Assembly (NCBI RefSeq): GCF_006716425.1
Contig: NZ_VFOZ01000001.1
Coordinates: 6,820,001-6,884,000, forward strand
DNA from: Actinoallomurus bryophytorum
Lineage (GTDB): Bacteria; Actinomycetota; Actinomycetes; Streptosporangiales; Streptosporangiaceae
DNA length: 64,000 nt
Direction of reading: 5' to 3'
Shown here: positions 15,200-23,176 of the stretch, piece after piece
Layout of the letters: the number at the start of each line of letters is the position of its first letter
How positions within the stretch are numbered: the stretch's first letter is position 1
Made by a program: the position numbers and the translations under genes
Notes under the pieces: generated by a model
Databases searched by the model: none
What the model saw: only the letters and a program-made list of their open reading frames with translations
Told to the model about the DNA's origin: nothing

Positions 15200-16219
15200 C
15201 TATGGGGCGGCCTGCCAGCCGAGTGCCGGGCCGAGCTTCGTGGCGATGTCGGTGAGGATCTGGACATAATCGTCGTGGTCGAAGGTGAAAGGTAGCGCGA
15301 ATGCGACCTCGTTGATCTCCCGGAACGCAGCGTGGGAATAGAGGCGTTCGGCGATCTCCGCGGACGTGCCGACGAGATCGCGGGCGAACATCATGCGCGC
15401 CGGTCCCTGCGCGGTGGCGGTTCGCGGCGTCCGCTTCGCCGCGTATTCCTCGTACTTCGCTCGCTGCTCCGGCGAGGCGGTGTCGGTGGGGATGACGACG
15501 AGCCCCTGGGAGACACGGGCGTGGTCGCCGTCGGGGTGGTGGGCGCGGAATGTTCGTATGTGGGAAAGCTGGATCTCGGCGAAGTCCTCGGATTCCTCCG
15601 CCTTCACCACGCTGCTGGTCAAGAAGTTCATTCCGTGCTCGCCGGCCCACCGAGCCGACCGCAGGCTCGCGCCGCCGTACCACATCCGGTCGCCGATACC
15701 CTGGGCATGGGGCTGGACACGGTCGGAGAACACCTCGAAGCCCTCTTGACCGGTGAAACCGGTCGCCGGTTCGCCGCGTACGAAGTCGAGCAGTCTTCGC
15801 ACGCGGTCATAGCTGAAGTCCTCGATGTCGGCGGTGTCGGGGTACAGCGCCTGTTTGACCTGGTCGTAGCGCATCGGCGGACCGACGCTGACACCGGGAT
15901 TGAGGCGCCCTCCGGACAGGATGTCGACCGTTGCCAGGTCTTCGGCCAGCCTCAGGGGATTCTCCCAGCCCAGGGGGATGACGGCTGTGCCCAGCTCGAT
16001 GCGGCTCGTACGTTGAGAGGCCGCCGCCAGGACGGCGACCGGAGAGGAGACGCCGTACTGCAGATGACGGTGCCGTACCCAGGCGCTGTCGAAACCCAGT
16101 CGCTCACCCAGTTCGATGATGTCGAGCGTCGACTCGTGGCCGAGGCGGGGGACGGCCTCGTCGAACAGCCCAATGGTCAGAAAGCCCAGCTTCCGCAACG
16201 GTTCGGAGTTCGGCGGCAC
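15200..16219 (-). CDS. LLM-class F420/flavin-dependent reductase of the lanthipeptide locus (LanJ(C)-like candidate)
   Basis: A 339-aa luciferase-like TIM-barrel enzyme. GTG 16219 follows GGAGG (16226-16230). Motifs include LGFLTIGLFDE, FDSAWVRHRHLQYGVSSPVAVLAAASQRTSRIELGTAVIPL and SGGRLNPGVSVGPP. It starts 53 bp after lanC in the same direction, so it reads as the third gene of lanB-lanC-this. F420H2-dependent LLM enzymes are known in other lanthipeptide pathways (LxmJ of lexapeptide), where they reduce dehydroalanine to D-Ala; the same role is inferred here, not shown. A second copy lacking 179 internal codons lies at 21289-21771. An alternative is an oxidative tailoring enzyme. Confidence 0.75.
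   Translation of the reverse strand: MPPNSEPLRKLGFLTIGLFDEAVPRLGHESTLDIIELGERLGFDSAWVRHRHLQYGVSSPVAVLAAASQRTSRIELGTAVIPLGWENPLRLAEDLATVDILSGGRLNPGVSVGPPMRYDQVKQALYPDTADIEDFSYDRVRRLLDFVRGEPATGFTGQEGFEVFSDRVQPHAQGIGDRMWYGGASLRSARWAGEHGMNFLTSSVVKAEESEDFAEIQLSHIRTFRAHHPDGDHARVSQGLVVIPTDTASPEQRAKYEEYAAKRTPRTATAQGPARMMFARDLVGTSAEIAERLYSHAAFREINEVAFALPFTFDHDDYVQILTDIATKLGPALGWQAAP
15865..16219 (-). repeat. Direct repeat A (5' part of the LLM gene), copy 1
   Basis: 355 bp aligned without gaps to 21417-21771 and almost identical (about a dozen scattered differences by eye). The 3' part 15200-15328 likewise aligns to 21289-21417. Both copies are in the same orientation and bracket the lanABC block. 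Confidence 0.85.
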
Positions 16220-16272
16220 AGGGGTCCTCCATCGTTCTTCAGCCGTCGGGCGGCCTCGCGATGACGCGGAGC

Positions 16273-17604
16273 CTAGTTCAACAGCAGGACGGCATCCCAG
16301 TTGGTCACCGGGGGTTCGCCGCCGGCATAGGCGTGCAGGGCGAGTGCGATGCCCGCGGCGCCCTCGAGGAAGCCCGGCCGGTCGTGTTTCCGCTTCGTCC
16401 GTGGGTGGATGTAGGCGAACCCGAATGGTTCCTTCTCGTCGAAGCCGTCGATGATCGTCGAGGCGAGGGCGTCGCAGGCGTCTCGGTACGACGGATCGCC
16501 CGTGTCCATGGCCATTCGCCACGTGATCTGCAACAGTCCGGACCACCCGTGGCACAGCGTCATGCTGTTGACGCGGCCGGGATCCGCCGTGCCGAGGGCG
16601 GCGAGTAGCGTGTCGCGGGCGTCGGCCTGCCAGTCCGCGTTCCCGAACGCGGCGCCGGCGAGGTGGAGGGCGCGCGCCAGGCCGGCGGAGCCGCGGCACC
16701 AGACGTCGCGTTCCCGAGGCCGCTCGGTGGACGGCCGGACGATGTCGACGGCCATGAGCGCGGTGGGCCAGTACGGTCCGGCGGCGTCGGTCAGCCGGAA
16801 CTCGTTCAGTTTCGCGACGATCCGGCTGATCGCCTCATCCTGACGGTCGACCCGGACGCCGGCCCGCCACGCCAGTGCGAGCAGGGCGAGGACGCCCGAC
16901 ATGCCGTGTGCCATGCCGAGGTCGAGATGGCCGCCGCTGTCCGTCTCGTTGTAGAGCTGATCGTGACGGACCCACCAGGCGGGCACCTTCACGCCGTTCA
17001 GCGTGACGTCGTCGGCCAGGGCCACCGACGTGAAAAGGGAGAGCACGGTCGTCAGGGCGTCGGTGACCATGCCGTCGTCGGCGAGCTCGTGCCGGGCGAG
17101 CAGGTAGCAGCCGAGGCCGCCCGTTCCGCAGATGAGGTCGTAGGAGGCCCAGTGGCCGATGGGCTCACCGGCGTCGATCCGGGCGCGGGAGGCCTCGGCC
17201 TGGGCCGTCGCCTCCTCCGCGATGTTCCGGTCCATCATGGCCAGCAGCGTCGCGTAGCCGCCGTGGATCCGGGCCGCGGCCTGGGCGGCATAGGTGAGCG
17301 CCCCAGCTCCGGAGTAGAGCTCCGCCGGCGGTGGCGAGGGTGAGGCGGCGAGACCCGCGACGAGGTGGTCGTGAGTGCTTCGACGCCGCGCGGGGTCGTG
17401 CGCGGCCAGCTCGGCGAAGAGCAGCGCGACACCCGGGTATCCGTCGGAGAGGTTCAGCGGACTCCACAGGGGCACCGTGCCGTCGATCGTGGTGATCACG
17501 TTGTGCGGCGCTCCGGCGATCTCGGCGACCCGCGGCGCGTCCGCCAGCCGGTCGGCCACCACGTCGACGATCTGGGCCGCTCGCTGTCTCAGCTGGGTGT
17601 TCAT
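16273..17604 (-). CDS. lanC: Lanthionine cyclase LanC
   Basis: A 443-aa LanC-like alpha/alpha-toroid enzyme that adds Cys thiols to dehydrated Ser/Thr in the precursor. The zinc ligands are visible: Cys in WCRGSAGLA (about residue 300) and Cys-His in LCHGWSG (about 350). The conserved His of GMAHGMSG (about 229) is also there, as is the early LSDGYPGVALL segment. Full length for the family. Its start overlaps the lanB stop by ATGA (17601-17604), which indicates translational coupling. It belongs to a class I lanthipeptide pathway with lanB upstream and the precursor gene divergent. Confidence 0.92.
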   Translation of the reverse strand: MNTQLRQRAAQIVDVVADRLADAPRVAEIAGAPHNVITTIDGTVPLWSPLNLSDGYPGVALLFAELAAHDPARRRSTHDHLVAGLAASPSPPPAELYSGAGALTYAAQAAARIHGGYATLLAMMDRNIAEEATAQAEASRARIDAGEPIGHWASYDLICGTGGLGCYLLARHELADDGMVTDALTTVLSLFTSVALADDVTLNGVKVPAWWVRHDQLYNETDSGGHLDLGMAHGMSGVLALLALAWRAGVRVDRQDEAISRIVAKLNEFRLTDAAGPYWPTALMAVDIVRPSTERPRERDVWCRGSAGLARALHLAGAAFGNADWQADARDTLLAALGTADPGRVNSMTLCHGWSGLLQITWRMAMDTGDPSYRDACDALASTIIDGFDEKEPFGFAYIHPRTKRKHDRPGFLEGAAGIALALHAYAGGEPPVTNWDAVLLLN

Positions 17605-20600
17605 CGACTTTCGTGCCGCTTCCTGTCGAGATGTGCTTGTACGGCCCCGCGGACGATCGCGTAGACGTCGGCCTCACCTTCCGGATCGACTCCGGCCAGC
17701 CGGTTGTGATGCAGGTGAAGGACACTGCGGATGGCGGTGTCCCGTGTCCCGGGCCGTTCGGAGAGGATCCGCGCGTACGGCGCGGCGAGCATTCCGCGCC
17801 GCAGCCACAGGCCGGCCAGCTCGTCTCCGCCTGCCACCGCGGCAGCGTCGGGCCGGCCGCTGCCGGCCGTGAGGAGGCGGACGGCCGCCCGTCTGCCGGC
17901 CTGGAAGGCCGGGTGATGCGATCCCTTGGGGAAGGTGGCGAGAATCCACTCCTGCCATCCCTCGCCGTGCAGGCGCTCGACCAGGTCCAGGACGTTCGCG
18001 GCGGCGAGGAGCTCCATCGGCGGGTCGAGAAGCCCCTTGGCGCGAAGACCGAGCTGGGCGATGACGGCGTCGGAATCGGCTCCGAAGAGGCCTTCCGCGG
18101 CCTCGATCGCCAGCGTTCCTCCGTAGCGTGTGACCTCGGGGCGGTAGGCGTCGATGACGATGTGCTGGATCGTCCCGGCGGCGGCCAGCCCGGCCGCCCA
18201 GTCATGGACCGCCGGAAGCAGCGTGGAGTTGAGCGCGGCCGGCTCACCGTGGAACCGGAGCCTCAGGTGCGGGCGGTCGTCGTGATAGCGCATGAAGAAC
18301 CAGCGATCGGCGACCGAACCCGCCCGTTCCAGCAGCAGGGGCAGGTGGTGGGCGATGATCTCGTCGTGGCGGCGGGCTGCGGCATAGACCTTCAGGTAGA
18401 GCCACTCACCGCCTGGCTGGTGGACCGGCCTGGAGTTTCGGCCGATGACCGGCGGTGGCGGCCCGGTGCCGGCCTGGACGCGCCGCGGGGACGCGGGTCG
18501 CAGCGCGATGACGACCTCCGTCGCGTGCCCGCCGGTGCATCCGGTGCCGATCTCACCGCCGAACGGCTTTTCGTACAACTTCAGGTCCGGGTGTCTGCGC
18601 AGCTCGTCGCGGAGCACGCGAAGGTGGAGTTCGGAGCCGAGGTCCAGGCGGAGCCTCTGGTCGAGGACGGCCGCCTCCACGGTGCCGGGAACCGACCAGT
18701 CGCGACGCCAGGCCTCGAACGACCGGCGCCAGTCCTCAAAAGGTGCTTCGGAGCCGGCCAGCCGCCGATCGGGCCGCCAGCGCGCCGGGATCAGGACGGT
18801 GCGCCCGTGTCTGACGCGGGGCAGACGTGGCAGGCGGGCGGCCGCGCCCCAGCTCCACAGCGGCCACGACGGCATCCGGGCCGCGCCGATCTCCCAGACG
18901 AGCCGCGCCGCGAACGGCACCCGTGCGGCCACGTTGAGGGCGCTGAACAGCTCGGGCACCACCTCCGTACCGTCGCGCAGGGACAGGACGGACAGCCGGT
19001 CGGGGTGCGCTGCGATCGCGAGGTCCTCGACCGTCAGCACGCCCGGCCGCGATCGGTCGGCGAACACCCCTATCCGTACGGTCTGGTCGGTCAGCCGGGG
19101 GACCTGGACCACGTTCAGGTCGCGGGAGGAACCGAGCAGGGTGGTCAGCTGGGCGGGGACCACGCCGGTTCCGTCGCCGGCGAGCTCGGTGGCGAGCCCG
19201 GCGACGGCCGGGCCGAGCTCGGGCAGGATCCGCATGAAGCGGCCGGACAGCGAGCCGGGCCGGTACCGCTGGGAGTACGGCGACGCCACCAGCCCGAAGC
19301 GTCCCGTACGCAGATCCTCTTCGGAGTCGGCCAGCAGCTGGACGCACATCTCGACGAAGCCGGGCGGGCGACCGTCGCCGTGGCGGGCGAGCCGCTCGAT
19401 GACGGCGTCGTCGAGCACGACCTCGCGGGCGTCCTGAGCCGCCGCCCGCTGGGCTATTTCGCCGATGATGAGGTCACGCTCTTCGGAGCCGGTATCGCGG
19501 CGGGCAGGTTCGGGCCCCGAGAGGTAATGGGCGGGCGGTCCGATCCCGGCGCTCTGGTCGAGTACCTCGCCGAGCGGTATGCCGACGCCGACGCCGTACC
19601 GTTCGATGAACGCGGTCCGGTACTCCGCGAGCGGATCCTCCAGTGCCGAGGCCGGAACGAGCCGCCAGGCCGCCGCCGCGGCCCGCTCCAGCTCTTCGGC
19701 GACCGCCCACGGCAGCACGATGTCGGCGTCCATGGCCAGGTCGACATGGACGGGCCGGTCCGTGACGTGCAGTGCGCGCATGGCGCCGGCGGCGATCCGC
19801 AGGACCTCGCGCCCTTTCCCGGGCGGCGTCGCCTCGTACACGTCGAGCAGGACGCGGACCTGTCCGAGCGCGGCGTGTCCAGGATGATCGTTCACCGACG
19901 CGAGCCGTTGGAGCACATGGTCGAGGGGGTCGGCAGCGGTGGCCGGCGGACGCAGGTCCGTGAGGAGCACGTCGTGTTCGACCAGTCCTGCCAGCATGCG
20001 GCGGACGACGGCCTCGCCGATACCGGGGAACGCCTCGCGGACGTGGGTGACCAGGTCGGCGTGGCGGATCGGGGTCCCGGCCGCGGCGAGGGCCAGCCTG
20101 ACCGCTCCGGTGTGGCGAACGGTCCGCTCGCGGTCGTCGAGTCCCCAGTTCGCGTCGCCGGGCGGCGCGTAGGGAATGATGAGCCGGTCGCCACGGACGA
20201 AGCACAGGTCGTTGGCGACCACGCGCAGGTGCTCGAGTACGGCGGGGGCGGTCTCCCACGGACGGATGACGGCACTCAGCCAGGCCATGTCGACGCGCGC
20301 GTGCTTGCGGTGCCGGGCACCGATCCGGATCTTCGGCTCGTCGTCGAGACGCGCCGCCGCGACCCCGGCCATCAGCCCGAACGGGGTCGGCCGGTGCGTC
20401 ATGCGCACGATGTAGCGCGTCATCGACAACGCCGCGCTCCGGAGTCGTTTCGGCTCGACGGGCACTCCGGAGACCAGCTTGTCCAGCAGCGCGTCGAGGG
20501 AGGCGCTGGACACGGCCACCGCCTCACGGATGAACGGATCGGCGGCCGCGTCGAGCAGGAAGGCCGAAAGTTCCGCCGACCCGGACTCATGAGCAGGACG

Positions 20601-20681
20601 AACGACTTCGCGGATCGTGGAAAGTGCCGACAGCCGGGCCATGGCGAAACCCGCCGCCCGGAATTCTGCTTCTTCCGACAC
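17601..20681 (-). CDS. lanB: Class I lanthipeptide dehydratase LanB
   Basis: A 1026-aa full-length dehydratase. The N-terminal part (about residues 1-700) is the glutamylation domain that uses glutamyl-tRNA to activate Ser/Thr (motifs ALSMTRYIVRMTHRPTPFGLMAG, RIGVFADRSRPGVLTVEDL). The C-terminal part (about 755-1020) is the SpaB_C elimination domain (EWLYLKVYAA, WFFMRYHDDRPHLRLRFHG). I prefer GTG 20681 (AAGGATGGG upstream) to the farther ATG at 20774, which has no ribosome-binding site; ATG 20642 is a third option. It is divergent from the precursor gene, with a 160-bp shared promoter region. One fused protein, not split as in thiopeptides, supports a true lanthipeptide. Confidence 0.93.
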   Translation of the reverse strand: MSEEAEFRAAGFAMARLSALSTIREVVRPAHESGSAELSAFLLDAAADPFIREAVAVSSASLDALLDKLVSGVPVEPKRLRSAALSMTRYIVRMTHRPTPFGLMAGVAAARLDDEPKIRIGARHRKHARVDMAWLSAVIRPWETAPAVLEHLRVVANDLCFVRGDRLIIPYAPPGDANWGLDDRERTVRHTGAVRLALAAAGTPIRHADLVTHVREAFPGIGEAVVRRMLAGLVEHDVLLTDLRPPATAADPLDHVLQRLASVNDHPGHAALGQVRVLLDVYEATPPGKGREVLRIAAGAMRALHVTDRPVHVDLAMDADIVLPWAVAEELERAAAAAWRLVPASALEDPLAEYRTAFIERYGVGVGIPLGEVLDQSAGIGPPAHYLSGPEPARRDTGSEERDLIIGEIAQRAAAQDAREVVLDDAVIERLARHGDGRPPGFVEMCVQLLADSEEDLRTGRFGLVASPYSQRYRPGSLSGRFMRILPELGPAVAGLATELAGDGTGVVPAQLTTLLGSSRDLNVVQVPRLTDQTVRIGVFADRSRPGVLTVEDLAIAAHPDRLSVLSLRDGTEVVPELFSALNVAARVPFAARLVWEIGAARMPSWPLWSWGAAARLPRLPRVRHGRTVLIPARWRPDRRLAGSEAPFEDWRRSFEAWRRDWSVPGTVEAAVLDQRLRLDLGSELHLRVLRDELRRHPDLKLYEKPFGGEIGTGCTGGHATEVVIALRPASPRRVQAGTGPPPPVIGRNSRPVHQPGGEWLYLKVYAAARRHDEIIAHHLPLLLERAGSVADRWFFMRYHDDRPHLRLRFHGEPAALNSTLLPAVHDWAAGLAAAGTIQHIVIDAYRPEVTRYGGTLAIEAAEGLFGADSDAVIAQLGLRAKGLLDPPMELLAAANVLDLVERLHGEGWQEWILATFPKGSHHPAFQAGRRAAVRLLTAGSGRPDAAAVAGGDELAGLWLRRGMLAAPYARILSERPGTRDTAIRSVLHLHHNRLAGVDPEGEADVYAIVRGAVQAHLDRKRHESR

Positions 20682-20841
20682 TTGCGACCCATCCTTGTGA
20701 ACGATTGTCGGTTCCGGAGGATACGTTATTCCGTGGTCCGTTGCGAGGTTGCCGTCACCGAGTTCGAGGGGCATTGAATCAAGGGATCGAGTGTCCTATG
20801 GTGGAAAAGATTCAGAGTCGTCTTCCGAGGGAGATTTTGCC

Positions 20842-21000
20842 ATGGGTGAGTTCGATCTGGACCCGACAATCGACGCGACGGCCGGGGCGGGCTGGGACGC
20901 CTACGCTGCGGGAATGAGCCGTCCCGGGCAGGTCATGCCCGCGATTCCACTCCGTACCGCAGGTTGTACGGTCTGCACGACCCACGATGTGGAGTGCTGA
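20842..21000 (+). CDS. lanA: Class I lanthipeptide precursor (FxLD-type leader)
   Basis: A 52-aa peptide beginning MGEFDLDPTID; FDLD is the leader box recognised by class I LanB and LanC (FxLD-type precursors). ATG 20842 is preceded by GGGAG (20830-20834). The leader is acidic and low in Cys; the C-terminal part, PAIPLRTAGCTVCTTHDVEC, carries three Cys and four Thr and ends in Cys, so up to three (methyl)lanthionine rings are possible. There is no Ser in that segment (the only Ser is in GMSRPG), so if the LLM enzyme acts on dehydroalanine the Ser would need to be in the core; otherwise it would act on dehydrobutyrine. A terminator follows 17 bp after the stop. I know no described lantibiotic with this core. 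Confidence 0.85.
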   Translation: MGEFDLDPTIDATAGAGWDAYAAGMSRPGQVMPAIPLRTAGCTVCTTHDVEC

Positions 21001-21016
21001 CCTAACAGCCTTCTAC

Positions 21017-21065
21017 GAGACCGGGAGCGCGGCGAATGCGGCGGCGCTGCCGGTCTCTTTAATTT
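21017..21065 (+). terminator. Intrinsic terminator after lanA
   Basis: GAGACCGG (21017-21024) pairs with CCGGTCTC (21050-21057), with an inner AGCGC/GCGCT stem, followed by TTTAATTTATT. Unusually good for this GC-rich window. Confidence 0.85.
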
Positions 21066-21288
21066 ATTGTTCAGCGCGGCGAGCGCGGCGTTCAGCAAGA
21101 AATGCGGCCGGTCGCCGAGATCCCATCTTGTCTGACTTTTCCAATGCGAACAACAGTCGATTTCTCATCGATCGATTAGCCCTGTTAATTGCTCTTGGCG
21201 TGTCCACCGGTTGTACATCCCGGAGCCGGCGCAGACGAGTCGGTCTGGCCTTCACCCGGCCACGGCGTTGCGCGCGCCGATGGCGGGG
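21066..21288. other. AT-richer gap between lanA terminator and truncated LLM copy
   Basis: Roughly 220 bp without a supportable gene. Local base composition is lower in GC than the surroundings (for example 21125-21195), which fits a recombination joint or foreign DNA. No tRNA, repeat or operator was recognised. Confidence 0.4.
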
Positions 21289-21771
21289 TCAGGAGGCGGC
21301 TTGCCAGCCGAGCGCCGGGCCGAGCCTGGTGGCGATGTCGGTGAGGATCTTGACATAGTCGCCGTGGTCGAAGGTGAAGGGCAGCGCGAATGCGACCTCG
21401 TCGATCTCCCGGAACGCGTAGCGCATCGGCGGACCGACGCTGACACCGGGATTGAGGCGCCCTCCGGACAGGATGTCGACCGTTGCCAGGTCTTCGGCCA
21501 GCCTCAGGGGATTCTCCCAGCCCAGGGGGATGACGGCTGTGCCCAGCTCGATGCGGCTCGTACGTTGAGAGGCCGCCGCCAGGACGGCGACCGGGGAGGA
21601 GACGCCGTACTGCAGGTGACGGTGCCGTACCCAGGCGCTGTCGAAACCCAGTCGCTCACCCAGTTCGATGATGTCGAGCGTCGACTCGTGGCCGAGGCGA
21701 GGGACGGCCTCATCGAACAGCCCAATGGTCAAAAAGCCCAGCTTCCGCAACGGCTCCGAGCTCAGCGGCAC
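21289..21771 (-). pseudogene. Second, internally deleted copy of the LLM oxidoreductase
   Basis: A 160-codon in-frame copy of the gene at 15200-16219. It starts with GTG 21771 behind the same GGAGG and reads SEPLRKLGFLTIGLFDE..., then jumps from GPPMRY directly to AFREIDEVAFALPF and ends LGWQAAS. Compared with copy 1, exactly 537 bp (the equivalent of 15329-15865, 179 codons) are missing, with a 1-bp overlap at the joint. The lost part holds half of the TIM barrel, including most of the cofactor and substrate site, so activity is very unlikely even though the frame is open. It points toward lanA. Confidence 0.8.
21417..21771 (-). repeat. Direct repeat A (5' part of the LLM gene), copy 2
   Basis: Partner of 15865-16219, same orientation, about 5.5 kb away, 355 bp without gaps and nearly identical. 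Recombination between the two would remove lanA, lanB and lanC. Confidence 0.85.
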
Positions 21772-21852
21772 AGCGCTCCTCCATCATTCGCCACATGCTC
21801 TGCGGAGTACTCGCGCGCCGGCCGACTCGGCCAGACGCAGCGCCGGTCACCA

Positions 21853-22890
21853 CTACGCGGGTGAGCCCTTGCTCTCAAGGATCAACCGGGGATTGCGGTC
21901 GAACTCGTCTACGCACAGGGCTAGTTCCCGGTCGGTGTAGGCAAGGACGTAGACGTCACGTATGCCGGATTGATCGGAAGAAATCGGAGCGTCCGGCTCG
22001 ACAAGCCGGCCCACCGCCGCGTTGACCATGATCCTTATGGTGTCAGCCTTGTTGCCGCCACCGACGCCGGTCCCGAGTAGTGGAAACAGGATGCTGCGCA
22101 CCGACGAGCCGTTGTGCAGCAGGCGGTCGGCCTCGACCATGGCATTCGTCACGCAGCGGCTGATGTTGCTGACCGCGCGATAACCTTCGCCGGGTTCTCC
22201 CTGTACGGCCGCGACATGGACGATGTTGTGAACACCGTTGCTGTTCCGCAGTTCCCCTGAGCCCGTGCTGATCGCGGTTCCGGGCGCCACCGGAGTGTGA
22301 CCGTTCACCTTTTCGGCGAGTTCTTCAGCGATCACGTCGATAACGACGTGCCCCGCACGGTCGCGCACCGCTCCCTCGAATCTGATGATCGCCGATGTCG
22401 AGAACTCCTCAAAGCGCGGCATGATCATATTGGTGTTTTCGGAGTTAACCCATATTTCGACGAACCGGACCCTCCTGATGTCACCGGTAACGATGCTCAC
22501 CGTGGCGCCCGGACGCGTCGGTTCGCTGACCCGATACTTGAACACGCTGGTGTAATCCAGCGGTCTGGGTGGGCGCTGTTCACGCTTAGGCGCCTCGGCG
22601 CTGCCCTCGGCGATCCGTTCCCATGCCTCCAGCCAGGGCCGAAGGCGCTCGTTGGTGACGCCGAGGGCTCGCAGGATGCTCTCGTAGATGTCGGGCGGGC
22701 AGAGTCGCTGCCCGCGAAGGTAGGGCTGAATAGTGCTCGGCGCCCGATCGATCGCGGCGGCGATCTCGCGAACCGGGACCTGTCGCTGCCCCGCTCCGGC
22801 CGCCGCGCGCCGGAGCTGGTCCAGTGCGAGGGAAAGTTCGTCGATCACGTATATCCGCGTTGGGTCCGCCGCGTTAGCGATCTTCTTCAT
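21853..22890 (-). CDS. HTH-macro domain protein
   Basis: A 345-aa protein starting at ATG 22890 behind GGAGGG. The N-terminal part (about residues 20-75) is an XRE/Cro-like helix-turn-helix (PVREIAAAIDRAPSTIQPYL). The C-terminal half (about 130-330) is a macro domain, the ADP-ribose-binding fold: SIVTGDIRR, the W-V-N-S-E-N-T-N loop, and the phosphate loop FPLLGTGVGGG. Macro domains bind or hydrolyse ADP-ribose and related NAD-derived nucleotides, so this may be a transcription factor that senses such a ligand. It is divergent from a coupled operon (23177-26971) that encodes a second, clearly related macro domain, and it probably regulates that operon. Confidence 0.85.
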   Translation of the reverse strand: MKKIANAADPTRIYVIDELSLALDQLRRAAAGAGQRQVPVREIAAAIDRAPSTIQPYLRGQRLCPPDIYESILRALGVTNERLRPWLEAWERIAEGSAEAPKREQRPPRPLDYTSVFKYRVSEPTRPGATVSIVTGDIRRVRFVEIWVNSENTNMIMPRFEEFSTSAIIRFEGAVRDRAGHVVIDVIAEELAEKVNGHTPVAPGTAISTGSGELRNSNGVHNIVHVAAVQGEPGEGYRAVSNISRCVTNAMVEADRLLHNGSSVRSILFPLLGTGVGGGNKADTIRIMVNAAVGRLVEPDAPISSDQSGIRDVYVLAYTDRELALCVDEFDRNPRLILESKGSPA

Positions 22891-23074
22891 CGATCCCTCC
22901 ATCATGTGACGAGTGTTCGCGGATGTCCGCGCACATCCGGATTCTCCGCCGTCGGATGCCGCGATCGGGCAGGATTTCACCCATCCGCCCCGTCGCGCCC
23001 CGTGATTGACGCCAGCATCCCGCTTGATGAGCTTTTTCCGATCTGCCACGAGAACGGTCGGAACAGCCCTGTTG

Positions 23075-23084
23075 GAGATATCTC
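23075..23084. promoter_or_regulatory. Possible operator in the divergent macro/4-TM intergenic region
   Basis: GAGATATCTC is a perfect 10-bp palindrome, followed within a few bases by ATGATAT, in the 286-bp gap between the HTH-macro gene and the 4-TM operon. It is a candidate site for the HTH-macro protein. I see no gene in the rest of 22891-23176. Confidence 0.3.
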
Positions 23085-23176
23085 ATGATATTTGTGATCT
23101 TCAATCCCGGCGTCGTCGCTCTGACGACAACGGACTCGGATCCCGTCACGATCCCGCAGGCCACTGGTGGCGAAGG

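Noticed and set aside
16220-16699. An N-terminal extension of the LLM gene up to 16699
   Set aside because: The extra 160 residues are Arg/Pro-rich and overlap lanC antisense; GTG 16219 has a perfect GGAGG site and matches the start of the second copy.
17613-20777. A 1054-codon open frame on the plus strand opposite lanB
   Set aside because: It is the antisense image of the lanB gene: high GC in third positions leaves the opposite frame open. Its translation is a low-complexity run of Gly/Arg/Asp/Pro/Val without any domain, and the minus strand has clear LanB motifs.
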